From assembly GCA_022575985.1 (NCBI GenBank), contig JAKSXM010000007.1:5272501-5336500 (forward strand): a stretch of DNA of 64,000 nt, read 5' to 3'. Source of the DNA: Anagrus nilaparvatae (taxonomy: Eukaryota; Arthropoda; Insecta; Hymenoptera; Mymaridae). Each line of letters opens with the position of its first letter. Positions within the stretch are counted from its first letter, which is position 1. The translations under genes were made by a program, and so were the position numbers. Under the pieces are notes generated by a model that saw nothing but the letters and a program-made list of their open reading frames with translations, had not been told where the DNA came from and did no database searches. Below are positions 36,084 to 47,700 of the stretch, one piece after another.

Positions 36084-37704
36084 AGAGGCATGGAAGTACA
36101 CTTTTTTTAAAATAATAAATACATTATAAATTATTAATAATTTAAATTAGAATGTACTCTTGATGCTTGAAATAAGGTCCAAATTTATTGTACAATTTTT
36201 TATATAATTATATTGCAATACGAACTGCACACAATTAGATTTCATCATTCTTTGATTTAAAGTTTGATTATTTGGACACTGTGTAATAATTAATTTTTGA
36301 AAAGAAATTTTCCATTTTAGATATTATTCGCTTTCCAGCACATCTTTTATCGTTCAAGGTTGGTAACGATAAATTAGGCCCTGAATCAGAAGTAAATGTA
36401 AATGATACCATGCATCTTATTCTTTTACTTATTTCTAATATTTTCCCTAAATACTCACTCATAAGTTGTTTGTGAATTTTTCTCAAATAAATTAATTTTG
36501 CATTTAAAATGAATTTTCTTATTAACTATTTGGTAAACAACCACTTAACTTTACTAATATTTCGCATAAAAAATTTATTAGTGAGCATTGTTAAGTAATT
36601 CATTATTTCAATTATAAATTGTTTTTAAATTATTCGTAAAACTTGTAATTAAATTATATATTTGTATATTTTTATAATTAAGTTGATAAAATCAAAAATA
36701 TTACTATATATGTCCCTAAATTGAAATTATTCTAAGTCCAAGCTTGAAGTGCACTCCCCCCAGCCTCTGCCAATAAACATGTTCCAAGTTAAAAAAATGA
36801 TGTATATTTGGGTTACTCAGTTTTTTATTTTGCAGCTTATGCTAGATTTTTGAATGCTTTGTTATTGTGTATAAGAATTATTCGGTATATTTTGAAAATA
36901 AATAAAATAAATTTTCCATTTTTTATTTTTAATTTATTGGCGGAAGTAAAATATAAACTTTAAAATTGGTATCCGTATTTTTCACAGAATAATACTGAAG
37001 GCTTATAAAATTTTTTTGAAGCATACCCTTAGAGCTGTTGATAAAAACGCACAATTTTTAACATGATTGATAATAAAATCAATCGCGTGTACTTTGACTA
37101 GACCAAAATGCTACATTTAAGAGAGGAGATCAAGTGGAGAAAAGATTTAATTTCAATAAGACTCTCAAAAAATTTCAGTCTTGGTTTCTAAAGTTTTTCT
37201 GAAAAAAACAAAAAATATTTTATTCTGAAATAAATTAAAGTCTAAATAAACTATAACATACTCAATTTCTAAATTTTAAATAAAAAGCTTATGTATTATA
37301 TCTTTTGCTGCTGCTTTTTATTTGAGATTCCTAAAATATTTTTTTAACTGTTTAACACGCATTCAAAAAATTAGTGAATATAACGAAAATTACAATTAAA
37401 AATGAAAATTACAATTGTTTACTAAATTAAGTTTGGTTAAAGTCATTATACATTTTTAGTAAAATATACTAATAAAATTTGTTTACAATATTAAAAATTC
37501 AATTTTTTAAGTAAAGTTTACTAATTTTTTCGTTATATTTTCTAAAATATTTTTTAATCTCTTTTTACTAATATCGTTAAGGTTAATTTTTCTTTTTTTC
37601 ATGTATATTTTTAAAAACTATTTCATTCACAGTATAGCAATAACTTGCTGCCTGTAAACTCTAGCTTTTATAATATAATTTAGTAAGGGTATATCTGTGA
37701 ATCT

Positions 37705-38545
37705 ACCTCTACCTAATAATGAATCTCCATGAATCGATATGAAATTTGGCCTATTTTCCCCCCTTTTACCCCCAAAATATGTCATTCTTTAAAAGCACAG
37801 TTTTTTTTCAATTCTAAAATGTTTTTATAGGTTATAGGAGATGAATTGGCTCTTTTTTCACCTCTTTCACTCCCCAAATATTTAATTTGTAAAAAATGGG
37901 TTTTTGGGGCCACAGAATTAAAAAAACCAATAAAGACATTTTAAAATTAACAAACAAAATTTTTATAAAAATTAAATGTTTGGGGGGTATAGGGGGTAAA
38001 AAAGGAGTCAAATCACTCACAGAAATATCTTTTTTGAAGTCATTTTTGAATTCTGTGGCTTCAAAAACCTAAATAGACATTTTAAAATTAACATACAAAG
38101 TTTTTATTAAAATTAAATATTTGGGGGGTAAAAGGGGTAAAAAAGGAACCAATTCACCCCCAGCATTAAATTGAATAACATTTCTGACATAATCATTGAA
38201 TTTTGTGACCCAAAAAACCAAAAAAGACATTTTAAAGAATGACTTATTTTGGGGGTAGAAGGGGTGAAAGGGGCCAAATTCACTGCAACAAATTCATCTA
38301 ATAAGAATTCTGATATTATTTCTATGACCAAAACATCTACATGCTCTTCTTTAAATTAAAAAACAATAATTTCTTAAATAATGTTTTACTTGTGAGGCAA
38401 ATGAGGTGAAAAAATGGGATGGAAATTCTCCCGCTTCATACTATCCTAATTTCCTTCCGGCCCTTTGTTTTCTAAGATGCTTCTGAAAACAATACAAAAG
38501 GTTTCATTTCGATTTATTTCGAGTCATTATTAGGTAGAGCTTTGA
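37705..38545. repeat. 0.84-kb inverted-repeat element with internal tandem units
   Basis: Left CTCTACCTAATAATGA and right TCATTATTAGGTAGAG are inverted ends. Inside, GGCCTATTTTCCCCCCTTTT mirrors the G-rich right part, and about 150-bp units with AAAGACATTTTAAAATTAAC and a TTTGGGGGGTA box repeat two to three times (37.9-38.25 kb). Minus-strand frames rich in Pro and Phe are repeat artefacts. Confidence 0.7.
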
Positions 38546-38594
38546 ACTTTTCTTAAACAGATTTATCCATATACTAATAACAACAGATATCTTT

Positions 38595-38629
38595 TTCTCG
38601 AAAGAGAAATGGCTTTTCAATTTTATATA
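38595..38629 (-). repeat. 35-bp TATA-N16-CGAGAA module
   Basis: On minus: TATATAA, 16-bp spacer, CTCTTTCGAGAA, next to the 37.7-38.5 kb inverted-repeat element. Confidence 0.7.
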
Positions 38630-39867
38630 AGAAGCTTGATTTCATCAAAGCATTTAAAAAGTTAATCATTATTTATAAACTGCTATCCTCGTAAAATTAT
38701 TGCAATGTTTTGAAAATTATATTGTTATAATGTTATATAATATATTGTTATATTAACATTTAACTTAACTCCATTAGTTCTACTTTTTATATCCTGTTCT
38801 GGTTCGCCTTGTGTATGAAAATTTGAAGATTAGGCTAATGCAGTTTTGTACATAAAGTTTTTATAAAATACTATTTAAGCAATTTATTAAATTATTTAAA
38901 AGGGCTTTAAATATTTAAAATTCTGATTTACAAATTTAACTAATTTAATTGCAGACTTCAACCGCTAGACCTTTAATCAAAGATTGACCTGCTGTTAGTA
39001 AATGTACATTCCTAATCGGTTCTTAAAAATCTTTATTTTTCCAAAAAGGTTCCTGTAACCGCATTTGGTAAAAATGAATATTTCTAGAAGAGGTTAAAAA
39101 TGCAGTTTTATTTACAAAAGCCAATAATGGTGGCCTCTAAAAGTCAGAATATAGTAATTATTGCCCGCTAGTGTACAAAATAACGTAAAATAAATAATTA
39201 AAGTAACGCATACCCCTTTTTTTCTATTATTATTAGCAATATATTGTTAAAACATTTCTGATGCTAGCAAAATATATAGTTTAAAGGAATTTTTGATTTT
39301 AATTAAATAAAAGCAAGCGATATCATCCCTCTTGGTATTTAATTACGCTCCGATGCTTGATTAAAAACAATATTATTATCCCTTATATAAATGATATTTA
39401 GGGATCAAATTCTTGATCAAAGGAAGTTATAATTGTAATGTATACCTTCGTGTTTTGAGATTATCAAATGAATAACTTAAAAATATTTCGACTGGAATTA
39501 AAATGAATGAACATTTTTGAAATACTTGGATGTATAAACATTTTTGTATTAAATACTGTACTTGTATTTAAATTCTTTTATTATTAGTGTTATAGATTGG
39601 TTATTTGTTTATGTTTTTAGTTTCTTAGTTAATTTGAAGTGGTTTTTTGTGAAATGACTTTATTTTCTTAAATTTATATATGGAAAATAATATTTTAGAA
39701 TACTTAATATTATGGATAGTTTACTTATTTCTGAAAAGCTAAGTTCAATTCTCGTACGCTGTAACCCAATATCAGAATCAGAAATTAAAAATTTGTGGTT
39801 TAATATTTTAAAATATTATCAACATGTATATTTCGTTAGTACAGTGTTATTACAATAGATGTCCCAT

Positions 39868-39902
39868 TTCTCGAAAGAGAAAAGGCTTTTGCACTCTATA
39901 TA
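39868..39902 (-). repeat. 35-bp TATA-N16-CGAGAA module
   Basis: On minus: TATATAG, 16-bp spacer, CTCTTTCGAGAA. The downstream flank ACATCTATTGTAATA is shared, with one mismatch, with the copy 273 bp away. Confidence 0.7.
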
Positions 39903-40140
39903 TGTAAGCATTTTAATTCAAAATACAATTATAATTTTAATTTATAATCTAATTATTAACGAATTTTTAACTCTATTGGATTGATGTCTCGAAAGTTATT
40001 TGTCAATACAACTTAGAATTTTTTTCCGTGTACGTATAATTAAAAAAAAAAAATTTGTATGGTTTTCTTTCCTACAATCATAAAACATAAATATTTCATC
40101 GAATTTAATTAGTAGAGTAATATTACAATAGATGGCCTGT

Positions 40141-40175
40141 TTCGCGAAAGAGAAAAGACTTTTTTACTCTATATA
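40141..40175 (-). repeat. 35-bp TATA-N16-CGAGAA module
   Basis: On minus: TATATAG, 16-bp spacer, CTCTTTCGCGAA. It is arranged in tandem with the 39868 copy. Confidence 0.65.
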
Positions 40176-40379
40176 AGAACATATCAATCCTCATTAACAA
40201 AACAGATTTTAATTTAAAATTCGAAATATACTGATTGGAAATTGATCGAAAGTCGAAACAAACTTCCTTACAGTTGAAACTCAAATTTAATGATCTCTTA
40301 AGAGTTTCGTATTCTTGAATATTCTTCACTACTGGATAATTTAGTCTATTGTTTGCTTTACTGTACATTATTTTTCTTC

Positions 40380-40580
40380 CTAGCGGGCCGAAAACACTTT
40401 TTTCGCCCCGCAACGAAAAAAACGCGTTTTCACCCCACTGAGAAAGAAAAATTTCGTTTTGTCCATGGGAACAAAAAAAAAATACCCCAGATCGCAGTTT
40501 ACCATCCTCGGCTTCGCCTCGGATGCTAATTAACTTGCGATCTGAGCCATTCTTTTTTTTTGCTCCCTTGGTTAAAAATG
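40380..40580. repeat. GC-rich insert with CTCGGCTTCGCCTCGG core
   Basis: A short compositionally foreign block with inverted halves: CAGATCGCAGTTTACCATCC and GGATGCTAATTAACTTGCGA surround CTCGGCTTCGCCTCGG. It resembles in style, not sequence, the CTCGCTCGCTACGCTC elements. Origin unknown. Confidence 0.5.
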
Positions 40581-41223
40581 TACTATTTATGATTGTGATT
40601 AACTTTAAAACTTTACTTTGGAGTTCATATTATGCGAGTCATGTATCAAAATAAAATTATTCAAAATTATTTTTTAAATTTAAGGAAATTAAATTTTGCA
40701 ATTTCTCTTTTTCCTTTAAAAATAACGTTATCTTGAAATTTAATTAATTAATTTTATTTTATTTTAATTCTATTTTAGTTAATTTTAATAATAAATTGGT
40801 AAATAAAAGTTTTCATTAAAATTTTTAAATTTTAAAGCTTGTTAGTACTCAGTACAAAACTTACACAGCTGAGTTTTTAGTGAGCTTTTTTGTAAGTTTG
40901 GATAATAAACTATTTATTGGATTCATTTATAATTTATATTAACAATTACTTAAACTTAAAAATTAAAGAATTCACAAATACTTTTTATGTGAATAGTGAG
41001 CTTTTTCAATAATTATCAAAAGTACCTGAAATCATCAAAATGTGGCTAAATTTATAATTCTTACTAAATTAAATTATCGTGCTTATAATAAGTATACATT
41101 AAAGCTAAACCTCAACCAATTTAACAATTACGTTACTTACAAATTATTTAATAATAAAAATGTAAAATTAAAAGGTTTATTTGATAAAAAATGTTATTAT
41201 TCACAGGAAGAAGACAAACCAAA

Positions 41224-42280
41224 TAGTTAGGGAGATAGCTATGGTAAACTGCGCGTGTAATTAAGACAGCTAAATTTTCGGTCAGAGATAGCCAAGATCA
41301 AAACATTGTCACCTTCGTATCATAGTTTTTTTGGCCGCCGGGTCTGGAAAAAGTTATGGGTCCACAAAGTTGGCCATTTTTTCACAAAAAAAAACTGAAA
41401 TTAAGACACCGCGGAATAGTCTAGATTTATAGATTAGGCCAAAACATTCCCAGTTTCCATTTGAAATTTTTCGGTATCTCGGGTCTGAAGGGCAATGTCG
41501 GCCCTTCAAAGTCCCGCCGTTTACCCGCGCTTAAAAAAATAACACAAACATATAAAGGGTTCAAATTGTATCTTAATTGTCTGTTACTTTCTAGGTAAAT
41601 ATTATGGATGAAAAATATTTATTTACCGCTAACTTGAGAAAACTTCTAAATTTTGCCATAAAAATGTCCAAAAGTAGTTTTTTTCAATTTATGGGTTTTC
41701 TATCGGTATTAGAGAAAAATTTGACAGGACCAAAAAGCTTCCCGAGAAAATTTCCGATTCAAATACACATTTCGACAAGAAAATTTATAGTTATTTTCAC
41801 CACCAGAGGGCATAAATTGAAAAAAAACTACTTTTTGACATTTTTATGGCAAAATTTAGAAGTTTTCTCAAATTAGCGGTAAATAAATATTTTTCATCCA
41901 TAATATCTACCTAGAAATTAAGAGATTCTGACTATGCAATATGAACCCTTTATATGTATGTGTTATTTTTTAAGCGCGGGTAAACGGCGGGACTTTGAAG
42001 GGCCGACATTGCCCTCCAGACCCGAGATACCAAAAAATTTCAAATGGAAACTGGGAATGTTTTGGTCTAATCTATAAACCTAGACTATTCCGCGGTGTCT
42101 TAATTTCAGTTTTTTTTTGTGAAAAAATGGCCAACTTTGTGGATCCATAACTTTTTCCAGACCCCACGGCCAAAAAAACGTTTCACAGAAGGTGACAATG
42201 TTTTGGCCTTGGCTATCTCTGATCGAAAATTTAGCAGTCTTAATTACACGTGCAGTTTACCATAGCTATCTCCCTAACTA
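41224..42280. repeat. 1.06-kb near-perfect palindrome (foldback/MITE)
   Basis: The left end TAGTTAGGGAGATAGCTATG pairs with the right end CATAGCTATCTCCCTAACTA, and the arms stay almost perfectly complementary for about 460 bp, leaving a loop of roughly 120 bp near 41690-41810. A 90-codon frame across the centre is a palindrome artefact. High arm identity suggests recent origin or ongoing gene conversion. Terminal sequences suggest a TA-flanked element, but the class is unknown. Confidence 0.85.
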
Positions 42281-42954
42281 AAAAAAAAAAACCAGCAAGG
42301 TATTTTAAGGAAAAAAAAAATAAGCAATAATTATAAAGTTTTTTGGGGAGTGTCCCTTTTTAAGTAAAAATAGTAATCATCAGGAACTATACTTTTAATT
42401 CATTAATTTTTTTTTTCTAAAGCAGCAAATTATATTTTCACTATCTTTATAAATTCTTTCATTCTATTATGTGGATATTATGAACGGTTTAATTATGTTT
42501 GATTTTTTTCTAAGTAGATATAGAAAGAAAGAGTTTAAAGTTTGTTGAGTACATAAAAAAAGCGCGTATCGAATCATTGAATAGTGTTTTGGTCTCCGTA
42601 AGGAATTCTTCATAATAGAGATTCTTTTTGTTTCGACTGCTGTGGGAACTAATTTCCGTTTGGGTATATAAAGCTTCAATATATATAGGACTTCATGAAT
42701 GAAAGTGTATTATTTAGTTGTAGAAGGTGGACCTCCTCCGTCCTCTTTACTTCCCTTTCTCAACGCCCCTTTCCGTTTCGAACTTGTGTATAAGCAAAAA
42801 AAAAATATGTAAGAGAGAAATCTCAAGGATCAGAAGGCTCTTTAGTATATCTATGTAGGTCATTTTTCTCACCTCGCAAATTTTTTTGCGAAAATATTTC
42901 TATATCATCTTTTTATATTATAAAGTTCGAAAAAAAAAAATAAAGATGCGGTCA

Positions 42955-43115
42955 ACGTGTGCGGTCGCGGTTGGTTCGTGACGTCATAATTCGGGGCATA
43001 ACACGGCTCCTTCGAGGCGTGTTCCGCCCCCTTAATGCGTGCCCCGACACCTCGGCTGGACTTCACACGAAGCCGACCGACCGCGTCCAACACCTCAGGC
43101 GCGACACGATCCTTT
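42955..43115. promoter_or_regulatory. GC-rich block with CRE-type palindrome upstream of Wnt6
   Basis: A block with many CpGs stands out against AT-rich flanks about 1.6 kb upstream of the Wnt6 start codon. It contains the perfect palindrome TGACGTCA at 42979-42986, the known CREB/ATF binding consensus. Open frames exist on both strands but resemble no protein. It may be a promoter, distal 5' exon or enhancer of the Wnt pair; this is inference from position and composition. Confidence 0.35.
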
Positions 43116-44700
43116 TTCCCTTATATTTTTTAATACACATATACATTTATGTACAACATGTATTATAATAACGCTCATTAGCGCTCCAAGCAAACTTATG
43201 TAATTTTTCGTTAAAAAACTCAAAAAAAATATGTATGTACAACAAATACATTGACATGCATATGTGTTTCTTTTTTTTAATATAAAATAATGAAAATATG
43301 GGTTTTATGTGTAGGGTTCAATATAAAGCTGCGGGTGGTTTTTTTTTTATTCACATATTTTTGAAACCGTGGCGAATCGTCCTAATGTAGGTTTCTATAT
43401 ATATATGTAGGCCTCCAACAGATTTCGAACATGATTTTTTTCACGCCTTTTTTGCGAAAATTACCTTTGCGAAATTTCAGTGATATCCTTTTTTTATATT
43501 TATACTGACCACTAAAGCGCGAAATATAGAACCTTTAAGTGCGTGTGCGGTACCATAGACCATAATAACAGACTAAAAAAAAAAGTAAGATATATACTGA
43601 TGATGACTTCATTGGACCTCCCTGAAACACCTCGAAAATCGCGAGTTCGTGCAAGCGCTATATCATACATGTATTTTATTTATTTTTTTTTATCTTTCGT
43701 GATCCTTGTTGCTGTTGTTTTTGTTGTTATATTATTACTGTTGTAGTTGTTGTTTTTATATATTTTTTTACTTGTTACTGTTAGCACGCAAAATGGAATT
43801 TAAAAAAAAAAACACATAAATGAAATATACTTACATACGTTAAAAATATAGAAAATGTTTAAGGACAAGCTTACACTCATAAAAAAAATAAATATCGCGA
43901 AATATATATAACTTACATGACAATAATATAAGTACCTTTTTTGAAGCGCGCTTCTCGAAGAAGTTTTGTTCTCTGTGTTGAATGTGTGTGTTTTTTTGTA
44001 TCGTGTGGGAATCGCGTGTCCCTTGATCATACAAAAACTATATATGACTATATTACATTCATGTATTTATAATATAAAGGGTTTTAAAAAAATGTTATAA
44101 GAGGATGCAGAAATTTATGAGCTATTACAGCATCGATTAACTTAGAAGAGTAAATAATGTATTAATCTTTTTTTGCAAAAAATATATATTGTTTTCTTTT
44201 TATGTATAAACAAAAAAGGATTATCATTTAAGCAAAAAAAATAATAATAATTGTCGCTATGGGAACGCAAATCGAAGGATCCCGCTGCTAAATGAGCTGT
44301 AATATGGAAAGAACCCCCGCTGGCCCCTCTCAACGCTGTACTATAATATTAAGAATTATAATATAAAAAAAAAATATTTATAAAAAAAAAAAATTTGTGA
44401 AGAAATTGAAGAAGAAGAAGATGAAGAAGCAGGATTATTAAGAGTTTAATAGAGGGGGTAGAACCATGGAAGAACCATGGAAAGAAGAGGGGGTATGCCG
44501 GTATTCAAACATCGAACTGACGTAGTTCTGGTAAGAACGCTCTTATGTTACGGAATAAATTTCATTGAGCTTTTTTTTTGTTTTACAAAGTTTTAAAAAA
44601 TTTTTTCTTTTTTTTTCAATTGTGATTTTATTTTAAGATATTAAACAAACGACATGATGTGATTGTGTCATTTTTGTTATTGTTGTGTGTTAAGGGGGAG
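43116..44700. other. Proximal upstream region of Wnt6
   Basis: AT-rich DNA with islands of more balanced composition (about 43370-43660, 43930-44020 and 44260-44540). A TSS or 5' UTR exon of Wnt6 probably lies here, but no convincing TATA box, initiator or noncoding exon could be fixed. Confidence 0.4.
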
Positions 44701-44762
44701 ATGCGCTTCGTCTTTCTGACGTTTAGCCTGATCTTTGTCAGCTCTGTTACCGGCTTTTATTG
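44701..44762 (+). CDS. Wnt6: Wnt6 coding exon 1 (signal peptide)
   Basis: This exon encodes 20 residues plus two bases of Trp21. The start ATG has G at -3. The sequence reads MRFVFLTFSLIFVSSVTGFY, a typical signal peptide with cleavage probably near VTG. The donor TG|GTAAGT starts at 44763, and the phase (2) matches exon 2 to give TGG (Trp). The Trp-containing junction resembles the LWW segment at the mature N-terminus of vertebrate Wnt6. Confidence 0.92.
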
Positions 44763-47700
44763 GTAAGTAAAGTTTAAATTTTTTTTTTGTTAAGAGTAAA
44801 TTAATTTATATTTAATAAAAATACCTTATACGAATACAAAAAAAAAATCAAGGTATATATGCTCGCGTTCGTGTAATAGAATTTAAAAAAAAACAAAGAT
44901 ATCGTGAGTGTGCAGTGTATATAAAAATAATATATATTTCAAGTAAAACAAACGACACAATGGTACATTTCAGCGTCATCGTAAATCTCTTTGAGTGCGT
45001 ATAATTTGTAAGTCGACAGGTAGTTGCCCTTCATTCAGAGGGTGTTAACCAATAGACCGATTCAATTCAAGGACATTATAAAAAAATTCTATTTTTACTT
45101 TTTTTATACATGTATTTTATTTTCTATTGAAAATATTTATTGCGAATTAAACTTTATTTTGCAAAAAATGTGTAAAGTAATGGGTTTTTTTCTGGTGTGT
45201 AAATACTGAATTTAAAAAAATAGTTTGTATTTGTAAACAATATTTGTTTACAGAAAAGTTCATATTCAGTATCTAAATTTTATTATTTAAATATGTGTTT
45301 TGCAGAAAAAATGCAAAAATCTTGACAGAAATTTGGATTTGTACTTGAATGCTAATTTTTAAATAGAAACATGATTACGAACTTAACATTAATAAATACT
45401 TTAAAAAAAACAATTTTTGAGTATAAATATATGAGGATATAGGAGAATGTTAATTACAATGGATATTGCTTATTAGCAAAAAAGTAAATTTATTGGCTTT
45501 GATGTAATAATACTAATAGAATTTTCTTAAAATCTTCAATTTTTCATTTTTTTGGAAAAATGTTTTATATTTAGAGCTTCTTCGCGTCAACGTATTCAAG
45601 TTAAAAATTTGTAGCTATAACATTCAGAGTAAGATAGAGTATAAATTTTTATATTGTGAGTTTTTAGTTGTAAATTACTTATAGTATGCTTGGGTACGTT
45701 TTTAAGTATTCAAAATTCTTTTAGACTGGTAATATATATTTATTTATTACTGAGTAACTGCATATGAAATTTTGTACAGGAATTTACATTTAGTTGTTTT
45801 ACAAAAAATTGGTTACAATATTGGTTACATTTTTACATTCATATAAATTAATACATTCTATATGTAAATACGTCAATATTTTTGTGTTTCCTTTTCCATT
45901 CTTTAAACTGGTAATAACGTTGTAAAATCATTTTGACTCAGCTGTTTATAAAAATTTTCATGGAAAAAGTCATAGATACAAAGTAGAACTTTATGTACTT
46001 TAAAAAGCAGGAGTTAATTGAGAATGAATTTTGTAATTTTTTCGTTATTTTTTTGGATCATATCTATATTATAAAATAAGTGAGATTTACGTTTAAAAAA
46101 ATATAGTTTGAATTGTTTCTACTAATTAAGAATTTTCCGTTTTTTTTTTTAACCACAAGGCGTAAAAACATAAATTCTGATTCTTTTAAACCAATTTCAT
46201 GAAAATTATGATCAATTATTTGTTTAATTAAAGGAGCACTCTGAAACAAATTGATTACAAACTGATGGACTCAATGAAAGTATAAAATATTTAGTGTTTG
46301 GCTTGTGCGAAGAGTGATTTTAAAATACATTTAATATACTTTTTCCAAGGACATAATTCTACATGGATGTTTTTAAATATTTATTTATAGTGTATTTTCT
46401 AATTGAAAAAAATGTAATTTCAAGCATCTTATATAAGACTCAAATTCAATTTCTCTTTCGAGAAAAAACATCTACTGTTATATTTTAAAATCTTGAACTC
46501 ACAGTAAAAGGCCATCTGCAAAGTAATTTCTAGTCGATTTTATAGTTTTGCTCGGTTATGTACACTAAACATTATAAACTCATTCGTAGTACTTAATTTT
46601 TTAAAATATTTTACTTATGTATGCGTATATAATGTTAATGATAAGACGATGATAAGATGATAAGTTATTATAATTTTCAGAATAGTTTGCAAAAATGTAA
46701 AAGTTACAGATAATCGAATATTATTTTGATAACAAATGTATAATATGTAATTATGTATATAGATCGTATACTTACGATAATATGGTTCAAAATTGTTAAA
46801 ATTCAATTTTATATCAGTTTCTATGATACCCATTACTGCTAATACAAAAATAATTTTCTTACCTCAATCGGAAATCTGCTTGCCGCAAGCGGAATTATTT
46901 CTCAGTGTACATAACTATAAAAACTACTAGAAATTACTTTGCAGATGGCCTTTTACTGTGACTTCAAGATTAAAATATAACAATAGATGTTTTTTTCTCG
47001 AAAGTGAAATTGAATTTGACTCTTATATAAGATGCTTGCAATTACATTTTTTTCAATAAGAAAATACACTATAAATAAGTTATTAAAAAATTATCCATAT
47101 AGAATAATATGACATTCATTATCTTCTACCGCTTCTACTCATACTATGCAAATAATTATAATCGTACGCATCTAAAATCAAACGTCTTTGCCAGCGCTTG
47201 CCAACCTATATTTTAAGATTTCTTTCTTATCTGTATATTAGTAACCCTAATTCAAGTTGACGCCACAAAAAAAAGTAGATTTAAATGCTCGATCTCAGAG
47301 ACTATTCCTTAATTAATGAGCTTGGGGATTGTGAGAGCTTCTACAAATTACGTCGGTAAAATTAGGCAGGGGGCAGGGGGTTAATTCAAGACAACTTTTC
47401 ACGTCAAAAGTATAATATCTAATGACAATTTCTTCGAGAACTTTTTCAATCTATTCTGACATAGAGGAGAAAGGGTATTCAAAAAGGTAATTTTTTCACT
47501 GATGTAGTGCAAGCTCTCTGTATTCAATTTTGTGATTCTATAATATGTGCCTAACAGGAACTTTTAAAATAGTATTTATAGATTTCAATTTTATAAAAAA
47601 TTAAATTTGCCATCGTATTTTTAATTTTTTAGTAATTTTTATTATAAGTTGTCAAAATCGATTTAAGTATACAACCTGTCGTCCATAACCATAGTAAATT

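Larger units (their letters stand above)
29991..42954. other. Shared intergenic region between divergent Wnt10 and Wnt6
   Basis: No additional gene was recognised. It carries four copies of the 35-bp module (36-40 kb), an inverted-repeat element at 37.7-38.5 kb, a chimeric GC-rich insert at 40.4-40.6 kb and a 1.06-kb palindrome at 41.2-42.3 kb. It presumably contains enhancers of the Wnt pair. Confidence 0.6.
46382..47079. repeat. 0.7-kb foldback element carrying the 35-bp module in both arms
   Basis: Arms 46382-46534 and 46925-47079 are inverted copies: TTATTTATAGTGTATTTTCT, GCATCTTATATAAG, the CGAGAA box, ACATCTA(C/T)TGTTATATTTTA and GGCCATCTGCAAAGTAATTT appear in mirrored order. The spacer of about 390 bp is unrelated AT-rich DNA. 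Confidence 0.75.

Noticed and set aside
36268..36486. 72-codon minus-strand frame
   Set aside because: No domain, no neighbouring exons with splice sites, and AT-rich flanks; probably chance.
40123..40413. 96-codon minus-strand frame
   Set aside because: It overlaps a copy of the 35-bp module and shows no known motif.
41604..41876. 90-codon frame across the palindrome centre
   Set aside because: Its two halves are reverse complements, so the frame is a by-product of the palindrome.
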